This document shows, piece after piece, positions 52,105 through 60,951 of a stretch of 64,000 bases of DNA. How positions within the stretch are numbered: position 1 is the stretch's first letter; every line of letters begins with the position of its first letter. This DNA is from Flavobacteriales bacterium (lineage in GTDB: Bacteria; Bacteroidota; Bacteroidia; Flavobacteriales_D; Crocinitomicaceae), in contig CANGJM010000005.1 in the NCBI GenBank assembly GCA_947454525.1, positions 1 through 64,000 on the forward strand, read 5' to 3'. The position numbers and the translations under genes are program-made. Below the pieces are notes generated by a model. It searched no databases. It was not told the origin of the DNA and saw only the letters and a program-made list of their open reading frames with translations.

Positions 52105-53341
52105 CCAAAGAACTTTTGGATGTGTTGCCCTTTCATTTGCGGCGATGATGTCTGTTTCAACGAGCTTTGCTCAGAAAAGTAAAAAAACAAATGAGAAGGA
52201 AATTCTCAACATGACCTTTGAACATGTGAAAGGTGAAGATGTAACCGAATTGAACAACGTTGATATTGTTGGGAAAGGTGTGACATCGCCCACCGAGTTA
52301 AAAGCTGATATTTTCCACAAGTCGGGAACAGGAGACGTGGCAATTCCTACCAATGTTTATGGTAAGGAAGATCCAACGACTGAAAACGGTGGAGAGGTTT
52401 ACGCTGGAATCGTTGCTTACAAGCCGGGTAAAACTGCGGGTGAGCGTTCATATGTTACCATCCAGTTGATGAAAAATGATTCACCAGTTACCTTGAAAAA
52501 AGGTTTGACATACTGTGTGGAATATTCCTTGTCCTTGGGTGAATCTTCGAAGTTTGCTTGCAACAACTTGGCAGCATACTTTTCTAAAGAAAATCCAGGA
52601 ACAGGAGAGCCGGGAGCGATTTATGTTGCAACGGATCACGTCCTAAAAGGACAAATGAACAAAGTTCACAACGGTTTCTTTGGATGGGAAAAAGTGTGTA
52701 ACACATACATCGCAAAAGGAGACGAGAAGTACATCACTATCGGAAACTTTGACCGCAATGAAACGACAAGATTTGAGGCAGTTAAAAAACCGAAAGAAAG
52801 CGAAGCAGATCCAATTGCACACGCATATTACTACATCGACAATGTCATTATCCGTTTGGTTGACAATGTATCTGAATGTGCTTGTTACAACGCACGTCCA
52901 CCGAAAATCGAAGATGCATTCTCTACATTGATCTACGATAAAGCGCCGGAGATTACGGACAAAATGACGATTGACAAGAAAATTGAAGCGCATTCAATTT
53001 ACTTCCGTCAAGGAAAAGCTTCATTAACAGAGAACGCGAAAGAAAACATGAACTTTGTGATTGAGCAAATGAATGCGAATCCAGCAATGAAAATTGAAAT
53101 CTCTGGTAACAATGATGAACTTGAAGTAAAAGCAAGTAAAGAAAACGAAGAATACCTTGATTTAGATAGAAAACGCGTAGCGATTGCAGTGAAGTACTTC
53201 GTTGCTCAAGGAATTGCGGAAGACAGAATAATCAAAACGTACAAAGGAACATCTACTCCAAGTACGGAAATCGTTGAGGACGATGAGCAAGACGTGAAAG
53301 ACGCTAAATGTCGCCGAGTTGAGTTTAAAGTGAAAATGTAA
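52094..53341 (+). CDS. OmpA-family outer-membrane protein
   Basis: A 415-residue protein. The signal peptide is [27 protein letters not shown]. The middle 240 residues form a beta-rich domain with conserved Cys pairs ([28 protein letters not shown]) that may be a carbohydrate-binding-like fold. The C-terminal OmpA-like domain begins [20 protein letters not shown] and continues [10 protein letters not shown] and [17 protein letters not shown], predicting peptidoglycan attachment. The OmpA-like part has an insert ([14 protein letters not shown]) between the first strands and the DxxR region. It overlaps the end of hemE by 11 nt; a terminator follows. Confidence 0.88.
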   Translation: MKFNQRTFGCVALSFAAMMSVSTSFAQKSKKTNEKEILNMTFEHVKGEDVTELNNVDIVGKGVTSPTELKADIFHKSGTGDVAIPTNVYGKEDPTTENGGEVYAGIVAYKPGKTAGERSYVTIQLMKNDSPVTLKKGLTYCVEYSLSLGESSKFACNNLAAYFSKENPGTGEPGAIYVATDHVLKGQMNKVHNGFFGWEKVCNTYIAKGDEKYITIGNFDRNETTRFEAVKKPKESEADPIAHAYYYIDNVIIRLVDNVSECACYNARPPKIEDAFSTLIYDKAPEITDKMTIDKKIEAHSIYFRQGKASLTENAKENMNFVIEQMNANPAMKIEISGNNDELEVKASKENEEYLDLDRKRVAIAVKYFVAQGIAEDRIIKTYKGTSTPSTEIVEDDEQDVKDAKCRRVEFKVKM

Positions 53342-53360
53342 TACGTTTTTAAGATACCTG

Positions 53361-53387
53361 AAAAGCCATCGAAAGATGGCTTTTTTT
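53361..53387 (+). terminator. Rho-independent terminator after the OmpA gene
   Basis: AAAGCCATC (53362-53370) pairs with GATGGCTTT (53375-53383) around loop GAAA, followed by T to 53387. The stop of the convergent maf gene lies in the T-run; the AAAA on the 5' side may serve as a weak terminator for that strand. Confidence 0.88.
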
Positions 53388-53949
53388 ATGCGTTGAAATC
53401 TTGTAAAGCGAGGTAAAGTTCTTGGGTTGGAAGTCCCATTACATTGGTGTACGAACCTTCTATTTTCTCCACTCCGATGAATCCGATCCAATCTTGAATG
53501 CCATAAGAGCCGGCTTTGTCAAGTGGCTGATAGTTGGTGACGTAATGAGCTATTTCATTGGAGGTTAATTCGCGAAAATGAACAGACGTCTTCACGGAAA
53601 ATGATGTAGAATTTCCGTTGTAAGAAAGAATAACTCCTGTGTATACATCGTGTTTCTTCCCGGAAAGTTTGTGAAGCAAGCGCATGGCATCTTGTTCATC
53701 CACCGGTTTTCCAATTACTTCATTTGCTAAATAAACGATGGTATCCGCGCAAATCAATAGTTCATTTGGAGCTAGTTCGTGTTGTAGGGCATCGGCTTTC
53801 TGCTGTGCAATCGAAAGAACAATTTGTTCGGGAGTGTTAGATTCGTCGAATTCTTCCGAACAATCTGCTTTTACAATCCGGAAATCAAATCCCATTTGAC
53901 GCAATAAATCACTTCGTCTTGGAGAAGCAGAACCTAAAACAATCTTCAT
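53386..53949 (-). CDS. maf: Maf-like nucleotide pyrophosphatase
   Basis: A house-cleaning nucleotide pyrophosphatase of the Maf/YhdE family, which hydrolyses non-canonical or methylated nucleoside triphosphates. It has 187 residues. Motifs: IVLGSASPRRSDLLRQMG, CSEEFDES, ICADTIVYLANEVIGKP, KHDVYTGVIL, and the C-terminal IQDWIGFIGVEKIEGSYTNV. Within the family, TPEQIVLSIAQQKADAL is well kept. It overlaps the UbiA gene by 4 nt and is last in a four-gene operon headed by queE. Confidence 0.94.
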   Translation of the reverse strand: MKIVLGSASPRRSDLLRQMGFDFRIVKADCSEEFDESNTPEQIVLSIAQQKADALQHELAPNELLICADTIVYLANEVIGKPVDEQDAMRLLHKLSGKKHDVYTGVILSYNGNSTSFSVKTSVHFRELTSNEIAHYVTNYQPLDKAGSYGIQDWIGFIGVEKIEGSYTNVMGLPTQELYLALQDFNA

Positions 53950-54875
53950 AAACTATTGGAGAATAAACAGATTAAGCCAAAGAACATGGACCATTTCATG
54001 AGGTGATTAATCCACGTTAACGTAGCTTCCTTCTTGATGATGTACAACAGTGCACTCGTGAAATTCACTGCTCCAGATAACAAAAGTAGAATCATGGTCA
54101 CCTTATTCACTTGGAACCAATCAAATACGTAAAAACCGAAGATGAACAGAATCAATGGAATTTGAATCAAAATAATGGTCAAATATGCTGCTTTTTCCTT
54201 TCCGATTTTCATCGGCAAAGATTCCACATGGGCAACTAAATCACCTTGAATATCGTGGATGTCTTTGTTGATTTCACGTGCAAAATTTTGAATGAATGCA
54301 CAGATTGCCAGAAAATAAATGAAAGAATAGTCGAGGTACGTGGACCAAGATTCTTCACGGTATGGTGAAAAGGGAATGGAACTTTCGTTCAGAACTTTGA
54401 AGAACCATACGGAAAGTAGCGGAACGAGTGCGGTTAAAAAGGCAATGATCAGGTTGCTAATCACCAGTTTGCGTTTCAATTGAACACTGTAAAACCAAAG
54501 TAAATTGATGGAAAGTAAGTGAACGAAAACAAAAATCAATGTAGCGTATTTAACAGATAAATACACCGCAATTAAAAAAGCAATCAAATTAAAACTCCAA
54601 TGCCATAAAATCGCCCATCTTGGTTTCATGAATTTAGAGATAATGACTTTTTCGGGTTTATTGATTCGATCCGCTTTGACATCAAAGTAATCGTTGATGA
54701 CATTTCCAGCAGCAGCAATGATCATCGTGGAGAAGATCAATAGAAAGTAATCGAGGTAATGAAAGTCTACTTTCTGATAACTATTGCTTTTCATCAGGTA
54801 AAAGGCCACACCAATCATGGTCATCACAATGATGAGGAGGTTTTTCGCTCGAATAAGTTTTAAAAAGTACTTCAT
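53946..54875 (-). CDS. UbiA-superfamily prenyltransferase
   Basis: A 309-residue membrane prenyltransferase with about eight transmembrane helices. The two Asp-rich prenyl-diphosphate motifs are NVINDYFDVKADRINKP (NDxxDxxxD) and REINKDIHDIQGD (DxxxD-like). It begins KYFLKLIRAKNLLIIVMTMI. In databases similar Bacteroidota proteins are often called geranylgeranylglycerol-phosphate geranylgeranyltransferase. The true acceptor could be a quinone ring, protohaem or a glycerol phosphate; context with maf and queE does not settle it. It is translationally coupled to its neighbours by two 4-nt overlaps. Confidence 0.85.
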   Translation of the reverse strand: MKYFLKLIRAKNLLIIVMTMIGVAFYLMKSNSYQKVDFHYLDYFLLIFSTMIIAAAGNVINDYFDVKADRINKPEKVIISKFMKPRWAILWHWSFNLIAFLIAVYLSVKYATLIFVFVHLLSINLLWFYSVQLKRKLVISNLIIAFLTALVPLLSVWFFKVLNESSIPFSPYREESWSTYLDYSFIYFLAICAFIQNFAREINKDIHDIQGDLVAHVESLPMKIGKEKAAYLTIILIQIPLILFIFGFYVFDWFQVNKVTMILLLLSGAVNFTSALLYIIKKEATLTWINHLMKWSMFFGLICLFSNSL

Positions 54876-56887
54876 GGTTTCAAGGTGTAAGTCGTTCGAC
54901 GATTTTTCTGATGTGCTTTTTCTTTTTCGTTCACATCACTAATGGCATTAATGGCGGCATCAGTCATGATTGGCGAAGTGGAGCCGTATCCTTTGTAACT
55001 CAACTGAGTTTCAGGAATTCCTTTGCTCGTAAGGAAATCTTTTACTGCTTTGGCACGATTAGTCGATAAAAGCAAATTATCTTGGGCATTACCACGTGAA
55101 TCGGTATGCCCACCAATCTCAATTTTCAAGTTTGGATGTGCCTTCAAGTAATTTGCGAAGGAAGTTAATTCCACGATAGATTCCGGACGCAATTTGGCTT
55201 GATTTAAGTCAAAGAAGACATTCGAAAGTACGTTTTCTGTGGAGGAATTTTCTGGATTCAACGGAATTTGAAGGTGGTAACTTTGTTCGTTTTCCTTCAA
55301 GGTCATATTGAAATTCAAGGAATAAGGAAGGTAGCCGGGATACGTAACTTCAATGGCATAATCCGTATTGATCGGTAATGGCACCATAAACGTTCCGTCC
55401 GTGGCATCTGCTTTGGATTGAATAACAACTTGTCCCGTAGATAGGTTTGTCAATTGGAAACTTGCTCCAAGTGATTTTTTCGTTTTGGCATCGAAGACGA
55501 AGCCATCGAAATAAAGCGTTTTGATCGGTTGATCTTCGACCGGTAACTCGAAATAATAGATGTCCATGAGTCCAAATCCACCGGGACGATCAGACGCAAA
55601 ATAGGCAATATCTCCTTCGGGGGAAACCATGAGCGAATTTTCATCTGACAGTGTGTTGATTGGATAGCCTAAATTCTGTGGGAGTCCCCAATTTCCTTTT
55701 GCATCCATGCGGGAAACATAGAGATCTGAACCTCCCATGCCTACATGTCCACGTGAAGCAAAATACAAGGTTTTTCCATCTGGATGAATTAATACCGATT
55801 CTTCGTTTTGATTCGAATTGATGTGCGGAGGTAATGGTTCAGCGATGCTCCAGGTTCCATCAGCTAATAATCGAGATACGTAAATATCCGAGTCCCTTTT
55901 GCCTTCTCGGCTGCGTAATCCACGTATGAAATACAGTGTTTTTCCATCCGCAGAAAGCGAAGGTTGTGTTTCCCAGTGTGTGGAATTCACTTTTCCCGGA
56001 AGATTCACTGGATTACTCCATAATTTACCTATTTGCTCGGTGACGAATAAGTCACAACTTCCTTTTCCTTGACGATTTGCGCCGTAATCCACTCCACTTT
56101 CATCTGTACATGCAACGAAGATTAATTTTTTTCCATCTGGTGAAATACTCGGTGCTCCTTCGTTGTAGGGTGTATTGACATTACGGGGCATCGGATAAGA
56201 CCGACTCCAAGTATTGTCGATTTGATGTGTAACGTAAAAATCTTCCTGTTCTCGTTTGTTTTCTCCTTGAAATTCAACAAGTCTTCGGGTGAAAAGCATG
56301 GTGTTTCCATCAACAGTAATGGTCGGATAATATTCGGAGAAATTCGTATTCACCGATGGGCCGATATTCTTTGGCTCAAAGGGTTTTGGATTTTTCATGG
56401 CCTGAATGGCGAAGTTTGCACAATCTTGCATGCGTCGAACCGTTCCCAAATTTTCTTCTTTCGCATTTGGATTTTTCAGGTAACGTGAACAGCTTTGAAT
56501 CGCCCCGTTGTAATCTGCAGTGGCCATTTGACAGGTTGCTAAATGGTATACGGTGGAACCACTGATGCTGTGGTTGGGATCAATCTCTAAGGCACGCGTG
56601 TAGTGAAAAATAGCAAGCTTGTAATTTCGCTGCATCTCATTGAATTCCGCACTTAACAAATGTGCTTCCCAGAAGTTGGAGTCCTTTTCTAAGGCTTTAT
56701 CCAGAAGTTCGATGCCACTTTTGAAATCGTAGGCACCGGTCATTGGATTCATTCCTTCCTTTGGTGCTTTCTCGGCCAATTCGAAATAGTGAATCGCTTT
56801 TTTATTTGAACTTGAATAAGGGAATTGCGCTGTCGAACAACCGTAAAAGAATAGAATAAAGATGGGTAAGAGTAGCGCGTTTCTCAT
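54872..56887 (-). CDS. PorE-like lipoprotein: TPR, PD40 propeller, CRD and OmpA domains
   Basis: A 671-residue lipoprotein (signal MRNALLLPIFILFFYGC, lipobox FYGC). The domain order is TPR repeats (about residues 25-160; YKLAIFHYTRALEIDPNHS), a PD40/WD40-like propeller (about 180-430; repeats such as GAPSISPDGKKLIFVA, TQPSLSADGKTLYFIRG, SVLIHPDGKTLYFASRG, NSLMVSPEGDIAYFASD), a carboxypeptidase-regulatory-like domain (about 445-535) and an OmpA peptidoglycan-binding domain (about 555-671; LKIEIGGHTDSRGNAQDNLL). This order and length match PorE of the Porphyromonas type IX secretion system; Bacteroidota have several paralogues of this design, so the role is inferred. Confidence 0.85.
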   Translation of the reverse strand: MRNALLLPIFILFFYGCSTAQFPYSSSNKKAIHYFELAEKAPKEGMNPMTGAYDFKSGIELLDKALEKDSNFWEAHLLSAEFNEMQRNYKLAIFHYTRALEIDPNHSISGSTVYHLATCQMATADYNGAIQSCSRYLKNPNAKEENLGTVRRMQDCANFAIQAMKNPKPFEPKNIGPSVNTNFSEYYPTITVDGNTMLFTRRLVEFQGENKREQEDFYVTHQIDNTWSRSYPMPRNVNTPYNEGAPSISPDGKKLIFVACTDESGVDYGANRQGKGSCDLFVTEQIGKLWSNPVNLPGKVNSTHWETQPSLSADGKTLYFIRGLRSREGKRDSDIYVSRLLADGTWSIAEPLPPHINSNQNEESVLIHPDGKTLYFASRGHVGMGGSDLYVSRMDAKGNWGLPQNLGYPINTLSDENSLMVSPEGDIAYFASDRPGGFGLMDIYYFELPVEDQPIKTLYFDGFVFDAKTKKSLGASFQLTNLSTGQVVIQSKADATDGTFMVPLPINTDYAIEVTYPGYLPYSLNFNMTLKENEQSYHLQIPLNPENSSTENVLSNVFFDLNQAKLRPESIVELTSFANYLKAHPNLKIEIGGHTDSRGNAQDNLLLSTNRAKAVKDFLTSKGIPETQLSYKGYGSTSPIMTDAAINAISDVNEKEKAHQKNRRTTYTLKP

Positions 56888-57511
56888 TTAAGGAATGTTC
56901 ATGAATTTATGGGTCTGTAACGAAATCTTCCATTTTTGGTTACCTTTCACATAGTCGATTATCAGGGGGAGTAATTTATCCTGTTTTTCCCATTCCGGTT
57001 GCAAGTATAATTGACAATTGTCAGTTACTTTTTCTGCGTGTTCTTCCGCCCAAGTAAAATCTGAAATATGGTTGATAACCACTTTTAATTCCTTTGCTTT
57101 TTCGTAGGCTTCCTCAATGGGTTTCATAAATTTCTTTGGAGAAAAACAATACCAATCGATGGGAGCATCTAAACTGTGCACACCTGCTGTTTCGATGGCT
57201 ACTTCGATGTGATTTTCATGTAAACAGTTGACTAATTCTACTAACGAATGCATCGTTGGTTCTCCACCTGTAATCACGACAAATTGCGCATTTACAGACA
57301 GGACTTCCTGCAGAATTGCATCAATTGTCATGAGTTGATCCGGAGTACTTGTCCAACTTTCTTTTACGTCACACCAAACACAACCAACATCGCATCCCGC
57401 TGTACGGATGAAATAGGCCGCTCGTCCAGTATGAAAGCCTTCACCTTGAATCGTGAAGAAATGTTCCATGATTGGAAGTTGGTTGCTAGCAGATGAACGA
57501 TTATTTGACAT
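56888..57511 (-). CDS. queE: 7-carboxy-7-deazaguanine synthase
   Basis: A radical SAM enzyme that rearranges 6-carboxytetrahydropterin to 7-carboxy-7-deazaguanine on the way to queuosine. It has 207 residues. The cluster motif is Cys40-X3-Cys44-X2-Cys47 (GCDVGCVWCD), which is the usual QueE variant. EHFFTIQGEGFHTGRAAYFI precedes it, VVITGGEPTMHSL follows, and IAIETAGVHSL-like sequence (VAIETAGVHSL) is present. Its ATG lies 4 nt after a -7 element. It is first in a four-gene operon; queC and queD are not nearby. Confidence 0.95.
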   Translation of the reverse strand: MSNNRSSASNQLPIMEHFFTIQGEGFHTGRAAYFIRTAGCDVGCVWCDVKESWTSTPDQLMTIDAILQEVLSVNAQFVVITGGEPTMHSLVELVNCLHENHIEVAIETAGVHSLDAPIDWYCFSPKKFMKPIEEAYEKAKELKVVINHISDFTWAEEHAEKVTDNCQLYLQPEWEKQDKLLPLIIDYVKGNQKWKISLQTHKFMNIP

Positions 57512-57515
57512 AGAA

Positions 57516-57523
57516 CAAAGTTA
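57516..57523 (-). promoter_or_regulatory. -7 element abutting a leaderless start
   Basis: The minus strand reads TAACTTTG, an exact TAnnTTTG, followed by 4 nt (TTCT) and the queE ATG at 57511. Confidence 0.6.
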
Positions 57524-57571
57524 AGCAATTCTACTTGTTTTTACCGGACGTTTTTTCAATCCGATTTTCAT

Positions 57572-57579
57572 TATATTTG
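57572..57579 (+). promoter_or_regulatory. -7 element of the PCMD-TonB operon
   Basis: TATATTTG, an exact consensus match, 20 nt before the ATG at 57600. It diverges from the queE promoter 49 bp away. Confidence 0.55.
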
Positions 57580-57599
57580 TTTTAACCTAAAACGAAACT

Positions 57600-58529
57600 A
57601 TGAAGCAAATCATTACACTACACTTACTGTTTATTGCCTATTCTTTTTCCGCTCAACAAATTGAAAATGGCAATATGGAGTCATGGGATAACCTTGGATT
57701 AATCACTGAAGAACCCACGAATTGGAATGGGTTTAAGTCTGGGACAGGTGGACTCGTGTCTTTTGGTTCCCAGCAGTTGGAACAATCAACAGCGATTCGT
57801 GCAAACGCAACAGGAACTTACTGTGCTCGAATTTGGTCGAAAAGCACACTTGGAATTGTTGCTAATGGAACAATGACATTAGGTCAAATTAATATGGGAA
57901 GTACAACGGCTTCTAGTCCATTGAATTATAATTACTCCAAAACTTCGGATACACTTTTTTCTGAACCAATATCAAATGTTCCTGATTCCGTTGTTTTTTG
58001 GGCAAAATATACCGCTGGAACAGGACAGCAAGCGCGCATGCACGCGATCATTCACGATAGCAGCAATGTGCACGATCCGATTGACGCCGCATCACAACCA
58101 TTTGTCGTGGCACGTGCTGAATTAAATTATTCACCAACTGGTGGAAATTGGGCGCGATTTTCTGCTCCATTTGCCTATGAGGTACAAACTGGACTTATGC
58201 CAATAGCGAAGTACATTTTGTTGACATTTGCGACAAACAAAAATCCAGGTGGAGGAGCAGCTAATGATGAGGTTCTTCTTGACGACATCGAATTAATCTA
58301 CAATGCCAGTTCCATTGGTGAACTTACGTCAACGGTACAATTGTATTATTCTTCGGTTTATGGCTTGATGTCCAAAGACCTTTCTATGGACACAGACCTT
58401 TCCATCTATAGTATTTCTGGTCAATTGGTGAAAAAAGGCAGCCTTGCGCAGTTGAGTGGTAAAACATTGCCATCCGGACAATACCTCTTGAACTTTCAAG
58501 GGAAAAGTCAGAAATTGTTCATTCCGTAA
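57600..58529 (+). CDS. PCMD-like T9SS sorting-domain protein
   Basis: A 309-residue secreted protein. Signal: MKQIITLHLLFIAYSFSAQ. The body begins IENGNMESWDN, then PTNWNGFKSGTGG, and has YCARIWSKS, PDSVVFWAKYTAG, ARMHAIIHDSSNVHDPID, FAYEVQTGLMPIAKYILLTFATN and NDEVLLDDIELIY, a jelly-roll resembling the PCMD putative carbohydrate-binding domain. A T9SS type A C-terminal domain fills the last 75 residues (DLSIYSISGQLV, LPSGQYLLNFQGK, ending LFIP). It is encoded 9 nt before a TonB-dependent receptor, so a role in capturing a surface ligand for uptake is plausible. Confidence 0.82.
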   Translation: MKQIITLHLLFIAYSFSAQQIENGNMESWDNLGLITEEPTNWNGFKSGTGGLVSFGSQQLEQSTAIRANATGTYCARIWSKSTLGIVANGTMTLGQINMGSTTASSPLNYNYSKTSDTLFSEPISNVPDSVVFWAKYTAGTGQQARMHAIIHDSSNVHDPIDAASQPFVVARAELNYSPTGGNWARFSAPFAYEVQTGLMPIAKYILLTFATNKNPGGGAANDEVLLDDIELIYNASSIGELTSTVQLYYSSVYGLMSKDLSMDTDLSIYSISGQLVKKGSLAQLSGKTLPSGQYLLNFQGKSQKLFIP

Positions 58530-58538
58530 AACGAACGA

Positions 58539-60950
58539 ATGAAGATTTTAATTACTGTTTGTTGCATTCTATTTACCTGTCTCGTCCATGCTCAAAATCT
58601 GAAGGTAAGCGGTTTTGTGTACGATGAAGATAAACAAGCTATTCGCAGTGCAAGAATAAGTGTTGTTGGCGAAAGTATTGGTGTGTTTTCAAAGTCTGAT
58701 GGTTCTTATGAGCTGTATACTCATTCCGGAAAATTAACACTGCGGTGTAAAATCGATGGAGGACAAGTCGACACGTTGTTCATTGAAAACCTTCAAGCAG
58801 ACATGAAACACGATTTCTATGTAAAAGATAGAGTGCAAAGTGTGGAACAGGTCAAGGTGATGGTTGGTAAATTCGATAAACCGATCGAAGAGCAAACCGT
58901 TACGATGTTGGTGTTGAAACCCGAACTGATTGAAAACAAGAACACACGAAGCATTGAAACGGCACTCGATCAAACTCCTGGATTGAATATTTTGGATGGT
59001 GAACCCCAGATTCGCGGAGGAAGTGGATTTACCTTCGGTGTCGGTTCGAAAGTTGCCGTAATTGTAGATGACATGCCCATGCTTTCTGGTGATGCTGGAC
59101 GTCCAGAATGGGGATTTATTCCGGTGGAGAACATCAGCCAAGTAGAAGTAACCAAAGGTGCTGCATCGGTACTTTCAGGAAGTTCTGCACTTTCTGGCTC
59201 CATTCACATTCGAAACGCCTATCCCAAAGCAAAACCGCTGACAAAAATTCAAATGTACTCTGGAGCTTATTCGAATCCATCTGATCCCTCGATGAAATGG
59301 AACGAGAAGTATCCCGGAATTCATGGATTGACGTTTTTACATACGCGTCGCATTGGACGCTTGGACCTAGTGCTTGGTGGAAATTTAAACCTCGATCATG
59401 GATACATTGGTCCACCAAAAACGGACTCGCTTGTTGCAACTATTTTTCCAGATACCATAACAAATTTCACTGAAAAGGACTTGGTTTCAAAACGTGCACG
59501 AATGAACTTTAACCTGCGTTACCGCTCAGAAAACATAAAAGGATTGTACTATGGACTGAATGGAAACTTCATGAAAATGCATACATCCATGCCATTGGCT
59601 TGGTTGAATGATTCTTCTGGACTTTATCGCGCGTATCCGGGAGCCATTTTCTTGCAAGACCAATTCATTTTCAATGTAGATCCTTTCATTCATTATTTGA
59701 CAGAAAACAAGGGGAGACATTACCTTCGTTCAAGATTACTAAAGGTAGACAATCAAATGTCCGCGAATCAATCCAATAAAGCCATGACGTACTATGGTGA
59801 TTACATGTATCAGCGAAAATTAACGGATTGGAAGCAGATTGAAATGATTGCGGGATTAACAGGAACATTAACCAATTCAGAAGCTAATATTTACGTTGGA
59901 TCTGGGTCTCCTTACAATCAAATGATGAATGTTTCGGTCTATTCGCAATTGGAAAGCAAATGGAATGACCGTTTGAATGTATCCGCGGGTGGACGTTTCG
60001 AGTACTTTCAATTAAACGATACCATCACGGCAAGTAAGCCCATCTTTCGAGCTGGAACAACCTATCGCATTCACAAGGCGACGTTTTTGCGTGCGTCCTA
60101 CGGACAAGGATTTCGTTTTCCAACAATTACGGAGCGATTCATCAAAACGGGCGTAGGTAATTTTGGTGTGTTTCCGAATCCAAATTTAAAACCAGAGAGT
60201 AGTTGGAATGCGGAAATTGGCATCAAACAAGGAATCAAGATTGGGAATGTATTGGGGTATTTAGATGTGGCGGGATTCTGGCAGGAATACCAAAACACCA
60301 TCGAATACATGTTTGGGATTTGGCACGAATTAACCTCTGTTCAGGCGATGGGCTCCAGTGCAGGATTTATGTTTTTAAATACGGGAAATTCCAGGGTGAC
60401 GGGAATCGACATCTCTTACGCCGGAAAAGCACAAACGTCAAAAACGAATGAGTTGACTTTTCTTTTGGGCTATAATTACATTGTTCCCATTACATTGAGT
60501 CCGAATTACGTGTATGCAACGGACTCCTTGAATCGTGTTTTTAGTTACCAGTCAACTTCTCTGGATCCGAGTAAAGGAATTCTGAAATACAGATTCTTGC
60601 ACAATGTGAAATTGGATGTGGAACATACATGGAATAAGAAAGTCTCTGCCGGTGTCAGTGCGAAGTATTTTTCGAAAATCGTGAACATGGATGCGATAAT
60701 CAAGGACTTTGAGCAAGTGACGGTTGATAATGAACTGTTGCAAGATTTAACCTACATGGATTATTTTCAGTCGCACCGATTTGGCAATTGGATCTTTGAT
60801 GCACGTTTATCCTTTCATTTCTCAGAACAGCACAAATTAGCGGTGATTGGCAGTAATATTTTCAATCGAACATATTCATTGCGTCCGCTGAAAATCGAAG
60901 CGCCAAGAACCGTAATGATTCAATACACGTATCGTCTAGAAGGGAAATGA
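58539..60950 (+). CDS. TonB-dependent receptor
   Basis: An 803-residue outer-membrane transporter. After the signal peptide (MKILITVCCILFTCLVHA) comes a carboxypeptidase-regulatory-like domain (about residues 20-100; KVSGFVYDEDKQAIRSARIS), as is usual in Bacteroidota. The plug domain follows (about 115-225; SIETALDQTPGLNILD, GEPQIRGGSGFTF, ISQVEVTKGAASVLSGSSAL), then a 22-strand-type barrel. The last residues, VMIQYTYRLEGK, do not give a C-terminal aromatic, but the YTYRL strand is close to it. The substrate is unknown; there is no SusD partner. It is the second gene of the PCMD operon and converges with cinA. Confidence 0.92.
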   Translation: MKILITVCCILFTCLVHAQNLKVSGFVYDEDKQAIRSARISVVGESIGVFSKSDGSYELYTHSGKLTLRCKIDGGQVDTLFIENLQADMKHDFYVKDRVQSVEQVKVMVGKFDKPIEEQTVTMLVLKPELIENKNTRSIETALDQTPGLNILDGEPQIRGGSGFTFGVGSKVAVIVDDMPMLSGDAGRPEWGFIPVENISQVEVTKGAASVLSGSSALSGSIHIRNAYPKAKPLTKIQMYSGAYSNPSDPSMKWNEKYPGIHGLTFLHTRRIGRLDLVLGGNLNLDHGYIGPPKTDSLVATIFPDTITNFTEKDLVSKRARMNFNLRYRSENIKGLYYGLNGNFMKMHTSMPLAWLNDSSGLYRAYPGAIFLQDQFIFNVDPFIHYLTENKGRHYLRSRLLKVDNQMSANQSNKAMTYYGDYMYQRKLTDWKQIEMIAGLTGTLTNSEANIYVGSGSPYNQMMNVSVYSQLESKWNDRLNVSAGGRFEYFQLNDTITASKPIFRAGTTYRIHKATFLRASYGQGFRFPTITERFIKTGVGNFGVFPNPNLKPESSWNAEIGIKQGIKIGNVLGYLDVAGFWQEYQNTIEYMFGIWHELTSVQAMGSSAGFMFLNTGNSRVTGIDISYAGKAQTSKTNELTFLLGYNYIVPITLSPNYVYATDSLNRVFSYQSTSLDPSKGILKYRFLHNVKLDVEHTWNKKVSAGVSAKYFSKIVNMDAIIKDFEQVTVDNELLQDLTYMDYFQSHRFGNWIFDARLSFHFSEQHKLAVIGSNIFNRTYSLRPLKIEAPRTVMIQYTYRLEGK

Positions 60951-60951
60951 T

